Source: Luteibacter sp. UNCMF331Sha3.1 (GTDB lineage Bacteria > Pseudomonadota > Gammaproteobacteria > Xanthomonadales > Rhodanobacteraceae). Taken from it: DNA of 64,000 bases. The notes below the pieces were generated by a model. That model was not told where the DNA came from. It ran no database searches and saw only the letters and a list, made by a program, of their open reading frames with translations. Location of the stretch: positions 124,001-188,000 of the forward strand of contig NZ_FOBU01000003.1 of NCBI RefSeq assembly GCF_900109915.1, in the 5' to 3' direction. Below are positions 17,250 to 26,423 of this stretch, piece by piece (the first letter of the stretch is position 1; each line of letters begins with the position of its first letter). Made by a program: the position numbers and the translations under genes.

Positions 17250-17600
17250 ATGAAGCGCATCGCGATCGTGATCCTGTGTGGCCTTTCGCTGGCGCTCGCC
17301 GCGTGCGGCCACGAGACCTGGCACCTCGTCAGCGGGGAGAAGGGCAATCCGGCCGAAATCCGGCTCAAGGGCGGCAAGGGCGATGCGTTCTGGTCGTGGG
17401 GGCCTGCGACGCACAGCGTGGGCGTCACGGTCGAGAAGAACGACCTGACCGGCGGCCCGACGCCAGCCGGTGGCGTGCTGCGCCTGCGCATGGCCGATGG
17501 CACGCCGCTGGAATTCCGTGGCGAGCACGGTGCGCTGGTCTGCGCTCATGGCTGCGATGGCCTGCACATGCCGGTCGCGTGGCTCGTCCAGCGCGATTAG
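17250..17600 (+). CDS. Small lipoprotein of unknown function
   Basis: This 116-residue protein has a lipoprotein signal peptide: basic start, hydrophobic core and the lipobox LAAC with Cys19. The mature part is about 98 residues, mostly beta, and contains two further cysteines close together in CAHGC. The ATG at 17250 is preceded by an AGAGGGGAC ribosome site. I do not recognise the family. The localisation call (membrane-anchored in the envelope) follows from the lipobox; the role is open. Confidence 0.75.
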   Translation: MKRIAIVILCGLSLALAACGHETWHLVSGEKGNPAEIRLKGGKGDAFWSWGPATHSVGVTVEKNDLTGGPTPAGGVLRLRMADGTPLEFRGEHGALVCAHGCDGLHMPVAWLVQRD

Positions 17601-17713
17601 CGAGCGATTCATCGCGGCACGTGGTTGCGTGATCGCTGGCACATCGCGCCCGGCGTTCGGGCCGTACAGTGCCTCGAAGATGGCTTACTCGGAACGCTGA
17701 ACGGGAGGTGCTC

Positions 17714-18157
17714 GTGCTCAGACACATACCTGCGGCGTTTGCCCTCTTCACCGTGTGCGCATCGGTACACGCCGCCGACCTCTACAAGGTCGACATGAGC
17801 GTGTTGCGCGGAGGGGTGGTGGTCGCCAGGCCGAGCGTCCGCGTCGCGGCCGATAAGATCGCAGACCTCACCATGACACCGCCTGGCGGGCCGGAGAAGG
17901 ACGCCGTACGTGTCGCGCTGTCGGTCGCGCCCGGTACCCAGTCCGGTACCGTAGCAGTCCACCTCATGATCTTCGAACGACCGGCCCGCGAATGGACGCT
18001 CCGTGCGGAACCGGTTGTCGTGGCATGGCCCGGCAGAGAAGCCACACTCGAGGTCGGCGGCAACAAAGACGGCGCGCGTGACGCCACCATCGGCGTCACC
18101 CTCACGGTCACAGCCGAGATGTCGACGCCCGCAGCGGTTGCCGCCGCCGGCTCATGA
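17714..18157 (+). CDS. Secreted protein of unknown function
   Basis: The best start is the GTG at 17714, preceded by GGGAGG and followed by a good signal peptide that ends near ASVHAAD; this gives 147 residues. The mature protein alternates short beta strands and polar turns and lacks cysteines, which suggests a small periplasmic beta domain. Upstream in-frame start codons exist but would spoil the signal peptide. The family was not recognised. It stands alone between the lipoprotein gene and the convergent outer-membrane protein gene. Confidence 0.65.
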   Translation: MLRHIPAAFALFTVCASVHAADLYKVDMSVLRGGVVVARPSVRVAADKIADLTMTPPGGPEKDAVRVALSVAPGTQSGTVAVHLMIFERPAREWTLRAEPVVVAWPGREATLEVGGNKDGARDATIGVTLTVTAEMSTPAAVAAAGS

Positions 18158-18249
18158 AAGCCGGCGAGCGCCAACCGGTGCCGGCCAACGACAGACCCGC
18201 CCGCGAAAAGAGGAGGGTGTCGTTGTCGGCCCGATAATATCGCCGACGA

Positions 18250-18879
18250 TCAGAAACGATACTCGACGGACGCGCCCCAGACATTGGTATCGACCTTGTC
18301 GGTGAACGAATAAAGGCGGTAGCGGGCGACGTAGTGGTCGTAGGTGAGGGCGAGGCTAACCTGCGGCGAAAAGTTGAAGCCGAATCCTGCACCTGCGTAG
18401 TAGTTCGTGTCGTAGAGCCGATATCGATGCGTATAGACATCGGCAGGCCCGTTATCCACGGCGAAAAAGTCCTTCGTCCGGATCCCTTGCCGATAGCGAG
18501 CCACCCCGCCATGGGCGGTCACGAAATACTGCTCGGCAAACTCCCAGCGTCCGTTCACGCCGAGCAACAGCGCCTTTTGTGTGGTCCTGAAGCGCGTCGT
18601 CGAATAGTAGACATGCGGCCCATTGAGGAGGGGGCGGTTATGGACTTCATGGTCCTGCCGACCCAGATCCATCAACCCGCCCTCGATCCCGAGCGAGAGC
18701 GACGACGTCGACGCCCAGCGATACCCGCCCAGCACCCCGTAGGCGTTGCCGTCGCCTCGCGAGCTGCTGTTCCCGTGACCGACGTTCGTAGAGAGAAATG
18801 CACCATCCACGGGATCGGCGGTAGCGACCGACGACACCATCATCGCGGCGGCCGCCGCGAAATACATCGACTTCATCAT
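18250..18879 (-). CDS. Outer-membrane beta-barrel protein
   Basis: This 209-residue protein has a signal peptide (residues 1-22, ending ATAD). A series of amphipathic strands rich in Tyr, Gly and Phe follows, and the last residues are VEYRF, the aromatic C-terminus recognised by the BAM complex. Size and pattern fit an 8-stranded OmpW/OmpX/OmpA-like barrel. The ATG-ATG pair at 18877-18879 and 18874-18876 leaves two adjacent starts; the first follows CAGGGAAC and is used here. No specific function can be assigned. Confidence 0.8.
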   Translation of the reverse strand: MMKSMYFAAAAAMMVSSVATADPVDGAFLSTNVGHGNSSSRGDGNAYGVLGGYRWASTSSLSLGIEGGLMDLGRQDHEVHNRPLLNGPHVYYSTTRFRTTQKALLLGVNGRWEFAEQYFVTAHGGVARYRQGIRTKDFFAVDNGPADVYTHRYRLYDTNYYAGAGFGFNFSPQVSLALTYDHYVARYRLYSFTDKVDTNVWGASVEYRF

Positions 18880-18980
18880 GAAGTTCCCTGTTCCATTACA
18901 TGCGCGGCGAGTGTCCGGCATGGCACGTGGCGGAGCGATTGTAGCGACGACATCATTCCTCCGCACCTTACCCCGTGCCT

Positions 18981-19259
18981 TCACACCACAGGCCGTAGCC
19001 GGTCGACGGCGGCCATGCGTCGCGCCATCAGAAGAAGCCCATAAATGCCGTGCAGCCGGGCGGCCAACTCGGGATCCGCCTGAAGAGCGGCGGTCGCTCC
19101 GGCGCGCTCGAGCTCTTCGCGCAGGAGGACAACGGCACTTTCCGTCAGGCCGCTTTCGACGCGTGACGCGGTGCGGGCCCCGCTATCCGAGGACACCGTC
19201 TGAATATCAGGCACGCCCACCGGAGCGGACGAATGTGCGGCTACGATTCCGTTACCCAT
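18981..19259 (-). CDS. Hypothetical small protein
   Basis: A 92-codon frame runs from ATG ending at 19259, with an in-frame GTG ending at 19274 as alternative. The first 45 residues are Ser/Ala/Gly-rich and probably disordered. The second half is amphipathic helix with leucines and ends with a basic patch. There is no recognisable family, no signal peptide and no strong ribosome site. It is retained because no competing gene covers this stretch and its codon choice is similar to its neighbours, but it could be spurious. Confidence 0.4.
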   Translation of the reverse strand: MGNGIVAAHSSAPVGVPDIQTVSSDSGARTASRVESGLTESAVVLLREELERAGATAALQADPELAARLHGIYGLLLMARRMAAVDRLRPVV

Positions 19260-19420
19260 GGTCGCGATTTCCACCCCCCCCTTGTTCGTAGTGGGCGGAC
19301 TGACACGTCAGCACGTCGTCTGGTCGCTTCCGGCACATGCGCCAGAATTCTTACGCCGCAGACCCCACCTGCGATTCGGATGCAATGACCTTGCCAATCG
19401 CAGGCAACGTGCCAGACATG

Positions 19421-19447
19421 AAAAACCCGCCTCGGGGGCGGGTTCTC
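19421..19447 (-). terminator. Rho-independent terminator after tRNA-Leu
   Basis: On the minus strand, AACCCGCC pairs with GGCGGGTT across a short CCCGA loop, and five T follow. It lies about 40 bases downstream of the tRNA-Leu 3' end and is the natural end of that transcript. Confidence 0.85.
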
Positions 19448-19488
19448 GGAACGCCACGAATGACTTGCGCATTCGCGACGTTTACCAC

Positions 19489-19576
19489 TGGTGCCGAAAG
19501 TGGGACTCGAACCCACACTGTATCTCTACAAACGGATTTTGAGTCCGCCGCGTCTACCGGTTCCGCCATTTCGGCA
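19489..19576 (-). tRNA. tRNA-Leu (anticodon CAA)
   Basis: This 88-base class II tRNA is on the minus strand. The acceptor stem TGCCGAA pairs with TTCGGCA, the anticodon loop CTCAAAA gives CAA, a long variable arm with TGTAGAGATACA follows, the T loop has GTTCGAG, and CCA is encoded. It decodes leucine TTG. It lies just downstream of the cysteine dioxygenase gene, and a CATAAT that could serve as its -10 lies about 10 bases before its 5' end. Confidence 0.96.
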
Positions 19577-19599
19577 TGGGGCCCGCGATTATGCGGGAA

Positions 19600-20178
19600 T
19601 CAGTGGACCTGGTCGAGGCCCAGCTTGCGGTCGGTCTTTTCGTACCAGTCGTCGCCCTGTGGGTTGAAGACGGCGCACTGGGTCATGCGACCCGAGTAGA
19701 TGTGCAGGCTGACGGCCACGGCGTCTTCGCTCGGATTGCGGATGGTGTGGTATTCGTGGGGCGGGATCAGGCTTCCGGCAGAGCCGGGGCCGGCCTGGAT
19801 GGAGCCGACGGGGCGGAAGTGGTAGCGGTCGGCCTCGTGGTCGAGGAGCTCGTACTGGACGATCTCGAGCGCGCCGTTCCAGACGCCCTCGACGCACCAC
19901 ATGCCGCAGTGATCGTGGATCAGGGTGCCCTGGCCGGGCCCCCAGGTCATGGCGACCACGCTGTAGCCGTGCTCGTCGCTGCGATAGAGCTCGCGGCGCG
20001 CGTAGTGGTCGCCGGCGGTCTCCATGACGCAGTCGGGAAGTTTCACCTCCTGCGAGCGGATGAGGCGGCACAGCGCGTTGCGCAGCGAGTCCGTGACGGC
20101 GGGCGTCGTGGGTTGGGCCACCGCGGTGTTGATGGCTTCGATGAGCTTGTCGCTGCCCGTGAACTCGACCGTGATCAT
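19600..20178 (-). CDS. Cysteine dioxygenase family (cupin) protein
   Basis: This 192-residue cupin oxidises a thiol amino acid, normally L-cysteine to cysteine sulfinate, using a non-haem Fe(II). The iron-binding HDH of cupin motif 1 is in LIHDHCGMWC and the third His is in the downstream HTIRNP segment; CMWCVEGVW-type spacing matches bacterial type I CDO. An upstream in-frame ATG exists, but the ATG ending at 20178 gives the normal family length. It follows the MetX-family gene by 64 bases on the same strand and probably belongs to the same transcript. A related 3-mercaptopropionate dioxygenase activity is possible. Confidence 0.85.
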   Translation of the reverse strand: MITVEFTGSDKLIEAINTAVAQPTTPAVTDSLRNALCRLIRSQEVKLPDCVMETAGDHYARRELYRSDEHGYSVVAMTWGPGQGTLIHDHCGMWCVEGVWNGALEIVQYELLDHEADRYHFRPVGSIQAGPGSAGSLIPPHEYHTIRNPSEDAVAVSLHIYSGRMTQCAVFNPQGDDWYEKTDRKLGLDQVH

Positions 20179-20242
20179 GGGATGGAACCTCGAGGGGAAT
20201 GCGTGGGGGCCCGTTTCGCCCCCGATCATAGCAAACCCCGTG

Positions 20243-21346
20243 TCATACCGACTTGAGGAAGCCCCCGATGGCGCGGCTGTAGTTCTCGATGTCGACCAGG
20301 AAGGCGTCGTGGCCCTGCGGCGAGTCCAGCGCCACGAATTCGACGGCGGCGCCCGCCGCCTCCAGGCCCATCGCGATGGTTTCCTGCTGCTCCAGCGGGA
20401 ACAGGATGTCGGTGCTGACGCCGATGACCAGGGCTTTCTCGACCCGGATGCGCGCCAGCCCGCGCATCACGTCGCCATCGCCGTACTCGGCCACGTCGAA
20501 CCAGTCGCTGGCTCGCGAGAGGTAGAGGTAGCTGTTCGGGTCGAACTGTCGGTTGAAGCGCCTGGCGTGGGCTTCGAGGTACGACTCGACCTGGAATTCG
20601 AAGCCGAACGGTGACGATGCGTCGCGTTCGTCCGCGTCGAGGCGGATGCGGGCGAAACGGCCCTTCCATTCCATCGCGGAACGATAGGTGATGACGCCCA
20701 GCTTGCGCGCGATCCCCATGCCGTGTTCCGGCCACTCGTCGCCCTCGTACTGGCCTCCCTTCCAGTGGGGGTCGAGACGGATGGCTTCGCGCTGCAGGGA
20801 GCGGATGGCGATGGCGAACGGCTGGGCCTGCGGCGCCGTGTCGACGCTGATGTGCGTCCGGGCGGCACCGGGGTGCAGGAGCATGTAGGCGAGCGCACCC
20901 ATGCCGCCCATCGAGCAGCCGACGAGGCAGGCGAGCTGGGCGATGCCCATGCCGGTGACGGCTTCCCAGGCGGCGTTGGCGACGTCCTCGAGCGACAGCT
21001 CGGGGAAGGTCAGGCGATACGGTGCGCCCGTCGCGGGATCGGGCGACGCGGGGCAGGTGGAGCCCTTGTCGCTGCCGAGCGAGTTGACGCAGATGACGAA
21101 GAAGCGGTCGGTGTCGAAGGCGCGACCGGGGCCGATCATGTCCTCCCACCAGCCCGGCGTCGGGTCTTCCGCATTCGATGCCGCGTGCGCGCTGGGCGAG
21201 AGGCCCGTGAGGATGAGGATCGCGTTGTCGCGCGCGGGCGTGAGCGTGCCCCAGGTTTCGTAGGCGACCCGTGCGCCGTGGAGCTCGCCGCCGCGCTTCA
21301 TGCGGAACGGCGACGAAAGCGGGTGGTAACGGCGGGCGTCGCCCAT
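20243..21346 (-). CDS. metXS: MetX-family O-acyltransferase, probably serine O-succinyltransferase
   Basis: This 367-residue alpha/beta hydrolase has the nucleophile Ser in GCSMGGMGAL, an Asp in STDILFP and a His in SPQGHDAF, so the triad is intact. In homoserine O-acetyltransferases the acyl-binding loop reads CNVLGGC-like; here it is CVNSLGSDKGSTCPAS. Xanthomonad enzymes of this type have been reclassified as serine O-succinyltransferases that feed cysteine synthesis, and the neighbouring cysteine dioxygenase gene agrees. Start: ATG ending at 21346, with AAGGAG six bases upstream. It begins 11 bases after ccmI, so it shares that operon. Homoserine acyltransferase activity remains the alternative. 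Confidence 0.85.
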   Translation of the reverse strand: MGDARRYHPLSSPFRMKRGGELHGARVAYETWGTLTPARDNAILILTGLSPSAHAASNAEDPTPGWWEDMIGPGRAFDTDRFFVICVNSLGSDKGSTCPASPDPATGAPYRLTFPELSLEDVANAAWEAVTGMGIAQLACLVGCSMGGMGALAYMLLHPGAARTHISVDTAPQAQPFAIAIRSLQREAIRLDPHWKGGQYEGDEWPEHGMGIARKLGVITYRSAMEWKGRFARIRLDADERDASSPFGFEFQVESYLEAHARRFNRQFDPNSYLYLSRASDWFDVAEYGDGDVMRGLARIRVEKALVIGVSTDILFPLEQQETIAMGLEAAGAAVEFVALDSPQGHDAFLVDIENYSRAIGGFLKSV

Positions 21347-21357
21347 GGAGCGCTCCT

Positions 21358-22059
21358 TCAACGGGTGCCGCCCATGTTACCCGTGGCGGCATTTCCGGGC
21401 CCGGCCGCGACGCGCGCCTGCGCGACCGCGATCTGCTTCGCGACGGCGTGGGCCACGTTGGAGTCCGGATCGAGCAGCGGCTGCAGGCGTTGCCAGGTGG
21501 CGATCGCATCCGGGTAGCGTTCTTTCTGGAATTGCGCGATCCCGAGCAGCCAGAGGGCGCGCTGGTTGGCCGGCTCGAGCGATGCGGCGCGCTCCAGCAA
21601 GTCGAGCGCGCGGCCGTCGATGCGATGGTCGTCGCGGGCGAGCGAGTCGGCTTCGGCCCAGCCGACCATGGCGGCGACGTTGTCCGGAAGCAGCGTCAGC
21701 ACGTGGCCGTAGGCATCGCGCGCTTCGGCGGGCCGCTTGCCCATGGCGTAAGCCTGGCCGAGCAGCATCCAGCCTTCCGGATCGTCGGGCGATGCCTTGA
21801 GGTGGGCAAGCAAGGCTTCGATCCCCTGATCGAGCGACATCGGTTTCGGCGCTTCGACGCCGCCCAGCGTCGCCGGCGTGCCCACCAGCATGTAGAGCGC
21901 GGCGCTGCCGGTGGGCAGTGCGAGGGCCACCACGACGGCGAGCGCGAAGACGCCCCGCGACCGTCCGTCGCGACGCCCCTGGCGGACGAGCGGTACGAGC
22001 AGCAGGGCGAGCGCGAACGCGAGCATCGCGGACGCGGCGAGATAGAACACGGTGGTCAC
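21358..22059 (-). CDS. ccmI: CcmI-like cytochrome c biogenesis protein (TPR)
   Basis: This 233-residue protein has two N-terminal membrane helices (about residues 2-20 and 32-55) and a soluble TPR region with PDDPEGWMLLGQAYAM and PANQRALWLLGIAQFQK repeats. CcmI holds apocytochrome c for CcmF/CcmH. The start is a GTG that overlaps the ccmH stop as GTGA. It is shorter than E. coli CcmH (which fuses CcmH and CcmI) and lacks the long C-terminal apocytochrome domain of some CcmI proteins. It is the last ccm gene and runs straight into metX. Confidence 0.9.
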   Translation of the reverse strand: MTTVFYLAASAMLAFALALLLVPLVRQGRRDGRSRGVFALAVVVALALPTGSAALYMLVGTPATLGGVEAPKPMSLDQGIEALLAHLKASPDDPEGWMLLGQAYAMGKRPAEARDAYGHVLTLLPDNVAAMVGWAEADSLARDDHRIDGRALDLLERAASLEPANQRALWLLGIAQFQKERYPDAIATWQRLQPLLDPDSNVAHAVAKQIAVAQARVAAGPGNAATGNMGGTR

Positions 22060-22496
22060 CAGTCGTCCCCGGTATCGTTGGCCGGCGGAGCGGCGGGAGC
22101 CTGTCGCGCACGGCGACGTACCTGCACCGCGACGACGACGCCGCCGACGACGAGCAGGACGGCCGGGCCGAACCACAGCAGCCACGTGGACGGTTCCACC
22201 GGCGGCTGGTAAAGCACGAACTGCGAATAGCGGGCTACGAGGTACGCCTTGATCTCGTCGTCGCTCTTGCCCGCCTGCATCATTTCGAACACCTGGCGGC
22301 GCAGGTCGTGCGCGATCGGTGCGTTGGAATCGGCGAGCGTTTCGTTCTGGCACATCGGGCAGCGCAACTCGGCGCTGAGCCTCTGGAAGCGGACTTCCTC
22401 CGCACGGTCGCGAAACGGCAGCGGCTGGATCGCCTGCGCGATTGCGGTCGCCGGAATCAGGCACAGCGCGAGCCAGAGCAGCGCATGGCGCATCAT
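22056..22496 (-). CDS. ccmH: CcmH, cytochrome c maturation thiol oxidoreductase
   Basis: This 146-residue protein has a signal/anchor (residues 1-21), the periplasmic redox motif RCPMCQNETLADSNA with the CXXC pair, and a C-terminal membrane helix with a basic tail. It reduces apocytochrome c thiols together with CcmG before haem ligation. ATG-ATG occurs at the start; the first overlaps the ccmG stop as ATGA. The size is that of a separate CcmH rather than the fused E. coli form. Confidence 0.95.
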   Translation of the reverse strand: MMRHALLWLALCLIPATAIAQAIQPLPFRDRAEEVRFQRLSAELRCPMCQNETLADSNAPIAHDLRRQVFEMMQAGKSDDEIKAYLVARYSQFVLYQPPVEPSTWLLWFGPAVLLVVGGVVVAVQVRRRARQAPAAPPANDTGDDW

Positions 22497-23035
22497 GGCG
22501 ATTCCTTAGCCAGCGCGGCGATGGCCGGGCGGATTTCGTTGTCGAGCACGTCGGGCGTGATCGGGCCGATGCGCTTGTAGCGGATCACGCCTTTCGCATC
22601 GATCAGGAAGGTTTCCGGCGCGGCGTACACCCCGAAGTCGATGCCGGCACGACCATCGCGGTCGGCGACGATCGTGTCGAAGGGATTGCCGTGTTTTGCG
22701 AGCCATGCGGTGGCGTCGGCCGGCTCGTCCTTGTAGTTGAAGCCGACGAGCGGAACACCGAGCTCTTTCGCGCGGGTCATCAGTATCGGATGCTCGTGCA
22801 CGCACTCGATGCACCAGCTGGCGAAGACGTTCAGGAGATACGGTCTGCCGAGCAGCGACGCCTTGTCGATCGTGCGCTCCGGCTCGCCGAGCACGGGGAG
22901 CGCGAACGCCGGCGCCGGCTGATCGATCAACGGCGACGCGATGTCGTGCGGATCGTGGCCGGTGTTCCACCAGATGCCGAAGCCGAAGAGCGCCACGAGC
23001 AGCAGGAAACCGAAGAGCGGAAGAAGCCGGCTCAT
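22493..23035 (-). CDS. ccmG: CcmG/DsbE thiol:disulfide interchange protein
   Basis: This 180-residue thioredoxin-fold protein is tethered to the membrane by an N-terminal helix (about residues 4-22). The active site is WCIEC in ASWCIECVHEHP, and the cis-proline region GVYAAPETF, typical of DsbE, is present. It keeps the haem-binding CXXCH of apocytochromes reduced. It overlaps ccmF and ccmH by four bases on either side. The assignment is firm. Confidence 0.95.
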   Translation of the reverse strand: MSRLLPLFGFLLLVALFGFGIWWNTGHDPHDIASPLIDQPAPAFALPVLGEPERTIDKASLLGRPYLLNVFASWCIECVHEHPILMTRAKELGVPLVGFNYKDEPADATAWLAKHGNPFDTIVADRDGRAGIDFGVYAAPETFLIDAKGVIRYKRIGPITPDVLDNEIRPAIAALAKESP

Positions 23036-25002
23036 GCGAGCGATCCCTTCGGCTCGGCGTCGACGGCGGCCGCAGCGGGCGTTTTCTTTGCCCGGAACCG
23101 CCGCTCGGCGGCGGCGAAGAGACCGCCGGCCATCATGAAGAGACCGCCCAGCCAGATCCACCGCACGAACGGCTTGTGATAGAGGCGCAGTGCCCAGGCG
23201 CCCTGGACGTCGTTCGCGTCCATCGGCTCGCCCAGCGCGACGTAGATGTCGCGGAACAGTCCGGCGTCGATGGCGGATTCGGTCTGCACCTGTCCGCGCG
23301 AGTAGGTGCGTTTTTGCGGATGCATCGTGCCGACCGTGGCGCCGTCGCGCAGGATCGTCACCGTGCCCTCGTCGGCGCGCCAGTTGGGGCCTTCGGTTTC
23401 CGCGACGCCGTCGAAGCGGAAGTCGTAGCCGCCGATGGTTGCGCTCGCGCCGGGCGCGAGGCGCACGTCGCGCTCGATGCTCAGCGATTCGGACAGCATC
23501 ACGCCGATGAGGAAGATCGCGACGCCCGCGTGCGCGACCAGCATGCCGGCCATCTCGGCCGGATAGCGGCGGCCGCGCGGCATCTCGCGCCAGCGCTTGA
23601 TCACATAGGCGAGCGTGCCCGCGCCGACCCACACCGCACCCGCCACGCCGGCGATGGCTCGCAGATGGCCCTGGACGAAGAACGCGGCGACGATCGCGCA
23701 GATGACGGCGGCGACGCCGGCCCGCAGCGCCATCGACGTCAGCTGGCGTCCTTCGGCGCGGCCCCAGCGCAGATAGGGACCGAACGGCAGCAGGAGCACC
23801 GCCGGTGCCATCAGCAGCACGAAGAGGAAGCCGAAGTAGGGCGGGCCCACGGACACGCGGCCGAGGTTCAGCGCATCGCCGATCAGCGGAAACAGCGTGC
23901 CCAGCAACACCATCGCGGCCGCCGTGGTGAACAGCAGGTTCGCGACCATGATGCCCGTCTCGCGCGACAGCGGCGCGAACGGCTTGCCCGTGGCGACCTT
24001 CGGCGCGCGGATCGCGTACAGCAGCAGCGAGCCGCCGATCACGATCACGAGGAAGCCGAGGATGTACAGACCGCGACGCGGATCGGACGCGAAGGCGTGC
24101 ACCGACGTCAGCACGCCCGAGCGCACGAGGAACGTGCCGAGCAGCGACAGCGAAAAGGCGAACAGCGAAAGCAGCACGGTCCACGCGGGCAGCGAGCCTC
24201 GCTTCTCCGTCACCGCTTGGGCATGGATCAGCGCCACACCGACCAGCCAAGGCATGAACGACGCGTTCTCGACGGGATCCCAGAACCACCAGCCGCCCCA
24301 GCCCAGCTCGGCGTAGGCCCACCAGCTGCCGGCGACGATGCCGAGGGTGAGGAAGGCCCATGCCACGTTCGTCCATGGACGCGCCCAGCGCACCCACGCC
24401 TGCTCCATTTCGCCGCCGAGCAGCGCGGCGATCGAGAACGCGAAGGCGACGGAGAACCCGACGTAACCCATGTAGAGCACGGGCGGGTGGAACGTCATGC
24501 CCGGGTCCTGCAGCACGGGATTGAGATCGCCGCCGTCGACGGGCATGGGCAGTTCGCGCATGAACGGATTCGACGTGAACAGGATGAAGGCGATGAAGCC
24601 CACGCCGATCAGCCCGAGCACGCCGAGCACGCGTGCGACGAACGCCTGCGGCAGGTGTCGGCTGAGCGCGGCCAGCGCGACCGACCACACGTTGAGGATC
24701 GTCACCCAGAGCAGCATCGACCCCTCGTGCGCCCCCCACACGGCGGTGACGCGGTAGTACCAGGGCAGGGCGAGGTTGGAGTTGTCGGCGACGTACGCGA
24801 CCGAGAAATCGAACGACAGGAACGCGTAGATCAGGACCGCCATGGCGGCGAACACGAACACGCCCTGGCCGGCGGCCGCGGGTCGTGCCACGGCCATCAG
24901 GGCGGCATTGCCGCGCCATGCGCCGACGATCGGAAGCACGCCCTGCGCGATCGCGAGCAGCAGGGCGAGGACGAGTGCGAACTGGCCGAGTTCGGGAATC
25001 AC
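23032..25002 (-). CDS. ccmF: CcmF, cytochrome c haem lyase subunit
   Basis: This 656-residue polytopic membrane protein has about 14-15 predicted helices and the haem-handling WWD motif [14 protein letters not shown] in its middle. CcmF receives haem from holo-CcmE and, with CcmH and CcmI, attaches it to apocytochrome c. The length matches the family (about 650). It starts at an ATG that overlaps the ccmE stop as ATGA and ends in a similar overlap with ccmG. Confidence 0.97.
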   Translation of the reverse strand: MIPELGQFALVLALLLAIAQGVLPIVGAWRGNAALMAVARPAAAGQGVFVFAAMAVLIYAFLSFDFSVAYVADNSNLALPWYYRVTAVWGAHEGSMLLWVTILNVWSVALAALSRHLPQAFVARVLGVLGLIGVGFIAFILFTSNPFMRELPMPVDGGDLNPVLQDPGMTFHPPVLYMGYVGFSVAFAFSIAALLGGEMEQAWVRWARPWTNVAWAFLTLGIVAGSWWAYAELGWGGWWFWDPVENASFMPWLVGVALIHAQAVTEKRGSLPAWTVLLSLFAFSLSLLGTFLVRSGVLTSVHAFASDPRRGLYILGFLVIVIGGSLLLYAIRAPKVATGKPFAPLSRETGIMVANLLFTTAAAMVLLGTLFPLIGDALNLGRVSVGPPYFGFLFVLLMAPAVLLLPFGPYLRWGRAEGRQLTSMALRAGVAAVICAIVAAFFVQGHLRAIAGVAGAVWVGAGTLAYVIKRWREMPRGRRYPAEMAGMLVAHAGVAIFLIGVMLSESLSIERDVRLAPGASATIGGYDFRFDGVAETEGPNWRADEGTVTILRDGATVGTMHPQKRTYSRGQVQTESAIDAGLFRDIYVALGEPMDANDVQGAWALRLYHKPFVRWIWLGGLFMMAGGLFAAAERRFRAKKTPAAAAVDAEPKGSLA

Positions 25003-25466
25003 TTGCCGGCGTCCTGCGTGGCCGTGTCTTCGATCTTGCGGTTTTCGTGCGCCTTGGCCATCGCGTCCTTCAGTTCCTTCGGCATGTAGTTCTCGTCGTG
25101 CTTGGCGAGCACTTCGCTGGCGATGAAGCGCCCGCTGTCCATGCGGCCCGTCGCGATCACCGACTGGTTGTCGCGGAAGAGGTCCGGAAGGATGCCGGTG
25201 TATTCCACCGGCATGGCGCCGCCGTCGTCGACGACGATGAAGCTCACCTTAAGCGTGTCGGCGGCTCGCTGGATGGAACCGGACTTCACCATGCCGCCGA
25301 GGCGGAAGGTCGGGTACTGCGTGGCCTGGCCTTCCTGCACCTGGCTGGGGGTGAACAGGTAGCTCATGTTCCGCTGCAGGGCGAACACGATCAGGCCGAC
25401 CGCCACGACGGCGGCGACCAGAACGGAAATGACGATGGCGAGACGGCGTTTACGGGTGGGATTCAT
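24999..25466 (-). CDS. ccmE: CcmE, periplasmic haem chaperone
   Basis: This 155-residue protein has one N-terminal anchor (residues 9-29) and an OB-fold periplasmic domain. The covalent haem-binding histidine is His123, in the conserved [11 protein letters not shown] sequence. It carries haem from CcmC to CcmF. Its first codons overlap the end of ccmD by 17 bases, a longer overlap than the 4-base ones elsewhere in the operon. The length is normal. Confidence 0.97.
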   Translation of the reverse strand: MNPTRKRRLAIVISVLVAAVVAVGLIVFALQRNMSYLFTPSQVQEGQATQYPTFRLGGMVKSGSIQRAADTLKVSFIVVDDGGAMPVEYTGILPDLFRDNQSVIATGRMDSGRFIASEVLAKHDENYMPKELKDAMAKAHENRKIEDTATQDAGK

Positions 25467-25644
25467 GACTCGAAGGTGTTCCGGGCCGGCGGCGGTTTTC
25501 CTGGCGCGCGATCCGTGCGCGCAGTTCGCGCAGGTTCCGGCGGCGCCTGGCGAGCGGCGCCAGCGTGTCGATCAGGAGGACGATGAGAAAGACGGCGACG
25601 GCGGTCCACACGTAGAAACCGTACGCGCCCATGGCGAGGTTCAT
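25450..25644 (-). CDS. ccmD: CcmD, small haem exporter subunit
   Basis: This 64-residue protein has a single membrane helix (about residues 8-26) and a basic cytoplasmic C-terminus with an Arg-rich [10 protein letters not shown] stretch, the usual plan of CcmD. It starts with ATG overlapping the ccmC stop as ATGA and ends inside ccmE. It helps release holo-CcmE from CcmABC. It is recognised mainly by position, size and topology. Confidence 0.88.
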   Translation of the reverse strand: MNLAMGAYGFYVWTAVAVFLIVLLIDTLAPLARRRRNLRELRARIARQENRRRPGTPSSHESHP

Positions 25645-26402
25645 GCGGCGCCTTCCTCGCGGGTCAGCAGTTCGCGCACCCATGCCTTGCCGCCTTCGGA
25701 GGCGATGAGGTCGGCACGCACGCGGGCGAACAGGCTGGCGATGTAATAGAGCTTGGTGGCGGCCATCATGGTCAGCAGGGGCCAGAGCATGCTGGCCTCG
25801 ATGTGCGAGGGCCCGACGAGACGGACGGTGGAGCCCTGGTGCAACGTGTTCCACCAGTTCACCGAGAAATGGACGATCGGCACGTTCACCGCGCCGACCA
25901 GCACGAGGAAGCATGCCGCGCGCGCGCCCTGCCGGCGATCCTCGAAAGAATGATAGAGGCCGACAATGCCGAGGTAGATGAAGAGCAGCACCAGCTCCGA
26001 GGTGAGGCGGGCGTCCCACGTCCACCACGTGCCCCACATCGGCTTGCCCCAGAGCGATCCGGTCGCCAGCGTGATGAAGGTGAACGCGGCGCCGACCGGC
26101 GCGGATTCCATGGCCACCACTTCCGCGATCTTGATCCGCCACACCAGTCCGACGAACGCGGCGAGCGTCATAGCGCCGTAAATGAAGAGGCTCATCCAGG
26201 CGCTGGGCACGTGGATGAAGATGATGCGGTACGCGTCGCCCTGCTGGTAATCGGCGGGTGCGACGAAGAGGCCGGCATAAAGCGCCACCGCGCCGAGCGC
26301 GAGCGCGAGTCCGAGCGCCCACGGGCGCACGGCGCCCGCGAAGCGGTAGAACACCGGCGGTGAGCCGAGGCGGTGAAGCCAGAGCGGAACCCAGTTAGCC
26401 AT
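25641..26402 (-). CDS. ccmC: CcmC, haem exporter membrane subunit
   Basis: This 253-residue protein with six membrane helices carries the tryptophan-rich haem-handling motif WGTWWTWDARLTS and histidines in IIFIHVPSAW and the LVGPSHIEAS loop. CcmC loads haem onto CcmE. It starts 21 bases after ccmB and overlaps ccmD by four bases. Assignment is firm and the length is standard. Confidence 0.96.
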   Translation of the reverse strand: MANWVPLWLHRLGSPPVFYRFAGAVRPWALGLALALGAVALYAGLFVAPADYQQGDAYRIIFIHVPSAWMSLFIYGAMTLAAFVGLVWRIKIAEVVAMESAPVGAAFTFITLATGSLWGKPMWGTWWTWDARLTSELVLLFIYLGIVGLYHSFEDRRQGARAACFLVLVGAVNVPIVHFSVNWWNTLHQGSTVRLVGPSHIEASMLWPLLTMMAATKLYYIASLFARVRADLIASEGGKAWVRELLTREEGAA

Positions 26403-26423
26403 CGATCCTCATCACGGTACGGG

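Noticed and set aside
18158-18200. Hairpin GCCGGC...GCCGGC after the secreted protein gene
   Set aside because: The arms are short and interrupted and there is no T-run, so it was not listed as a terminator.
23176-25089. A 637-codon plus-strand frame opposite ccmF
   Set aside because: It is His/Arg/Asp-rich without any domain, and the minus strand codes for a complete ccmF with all motifs.
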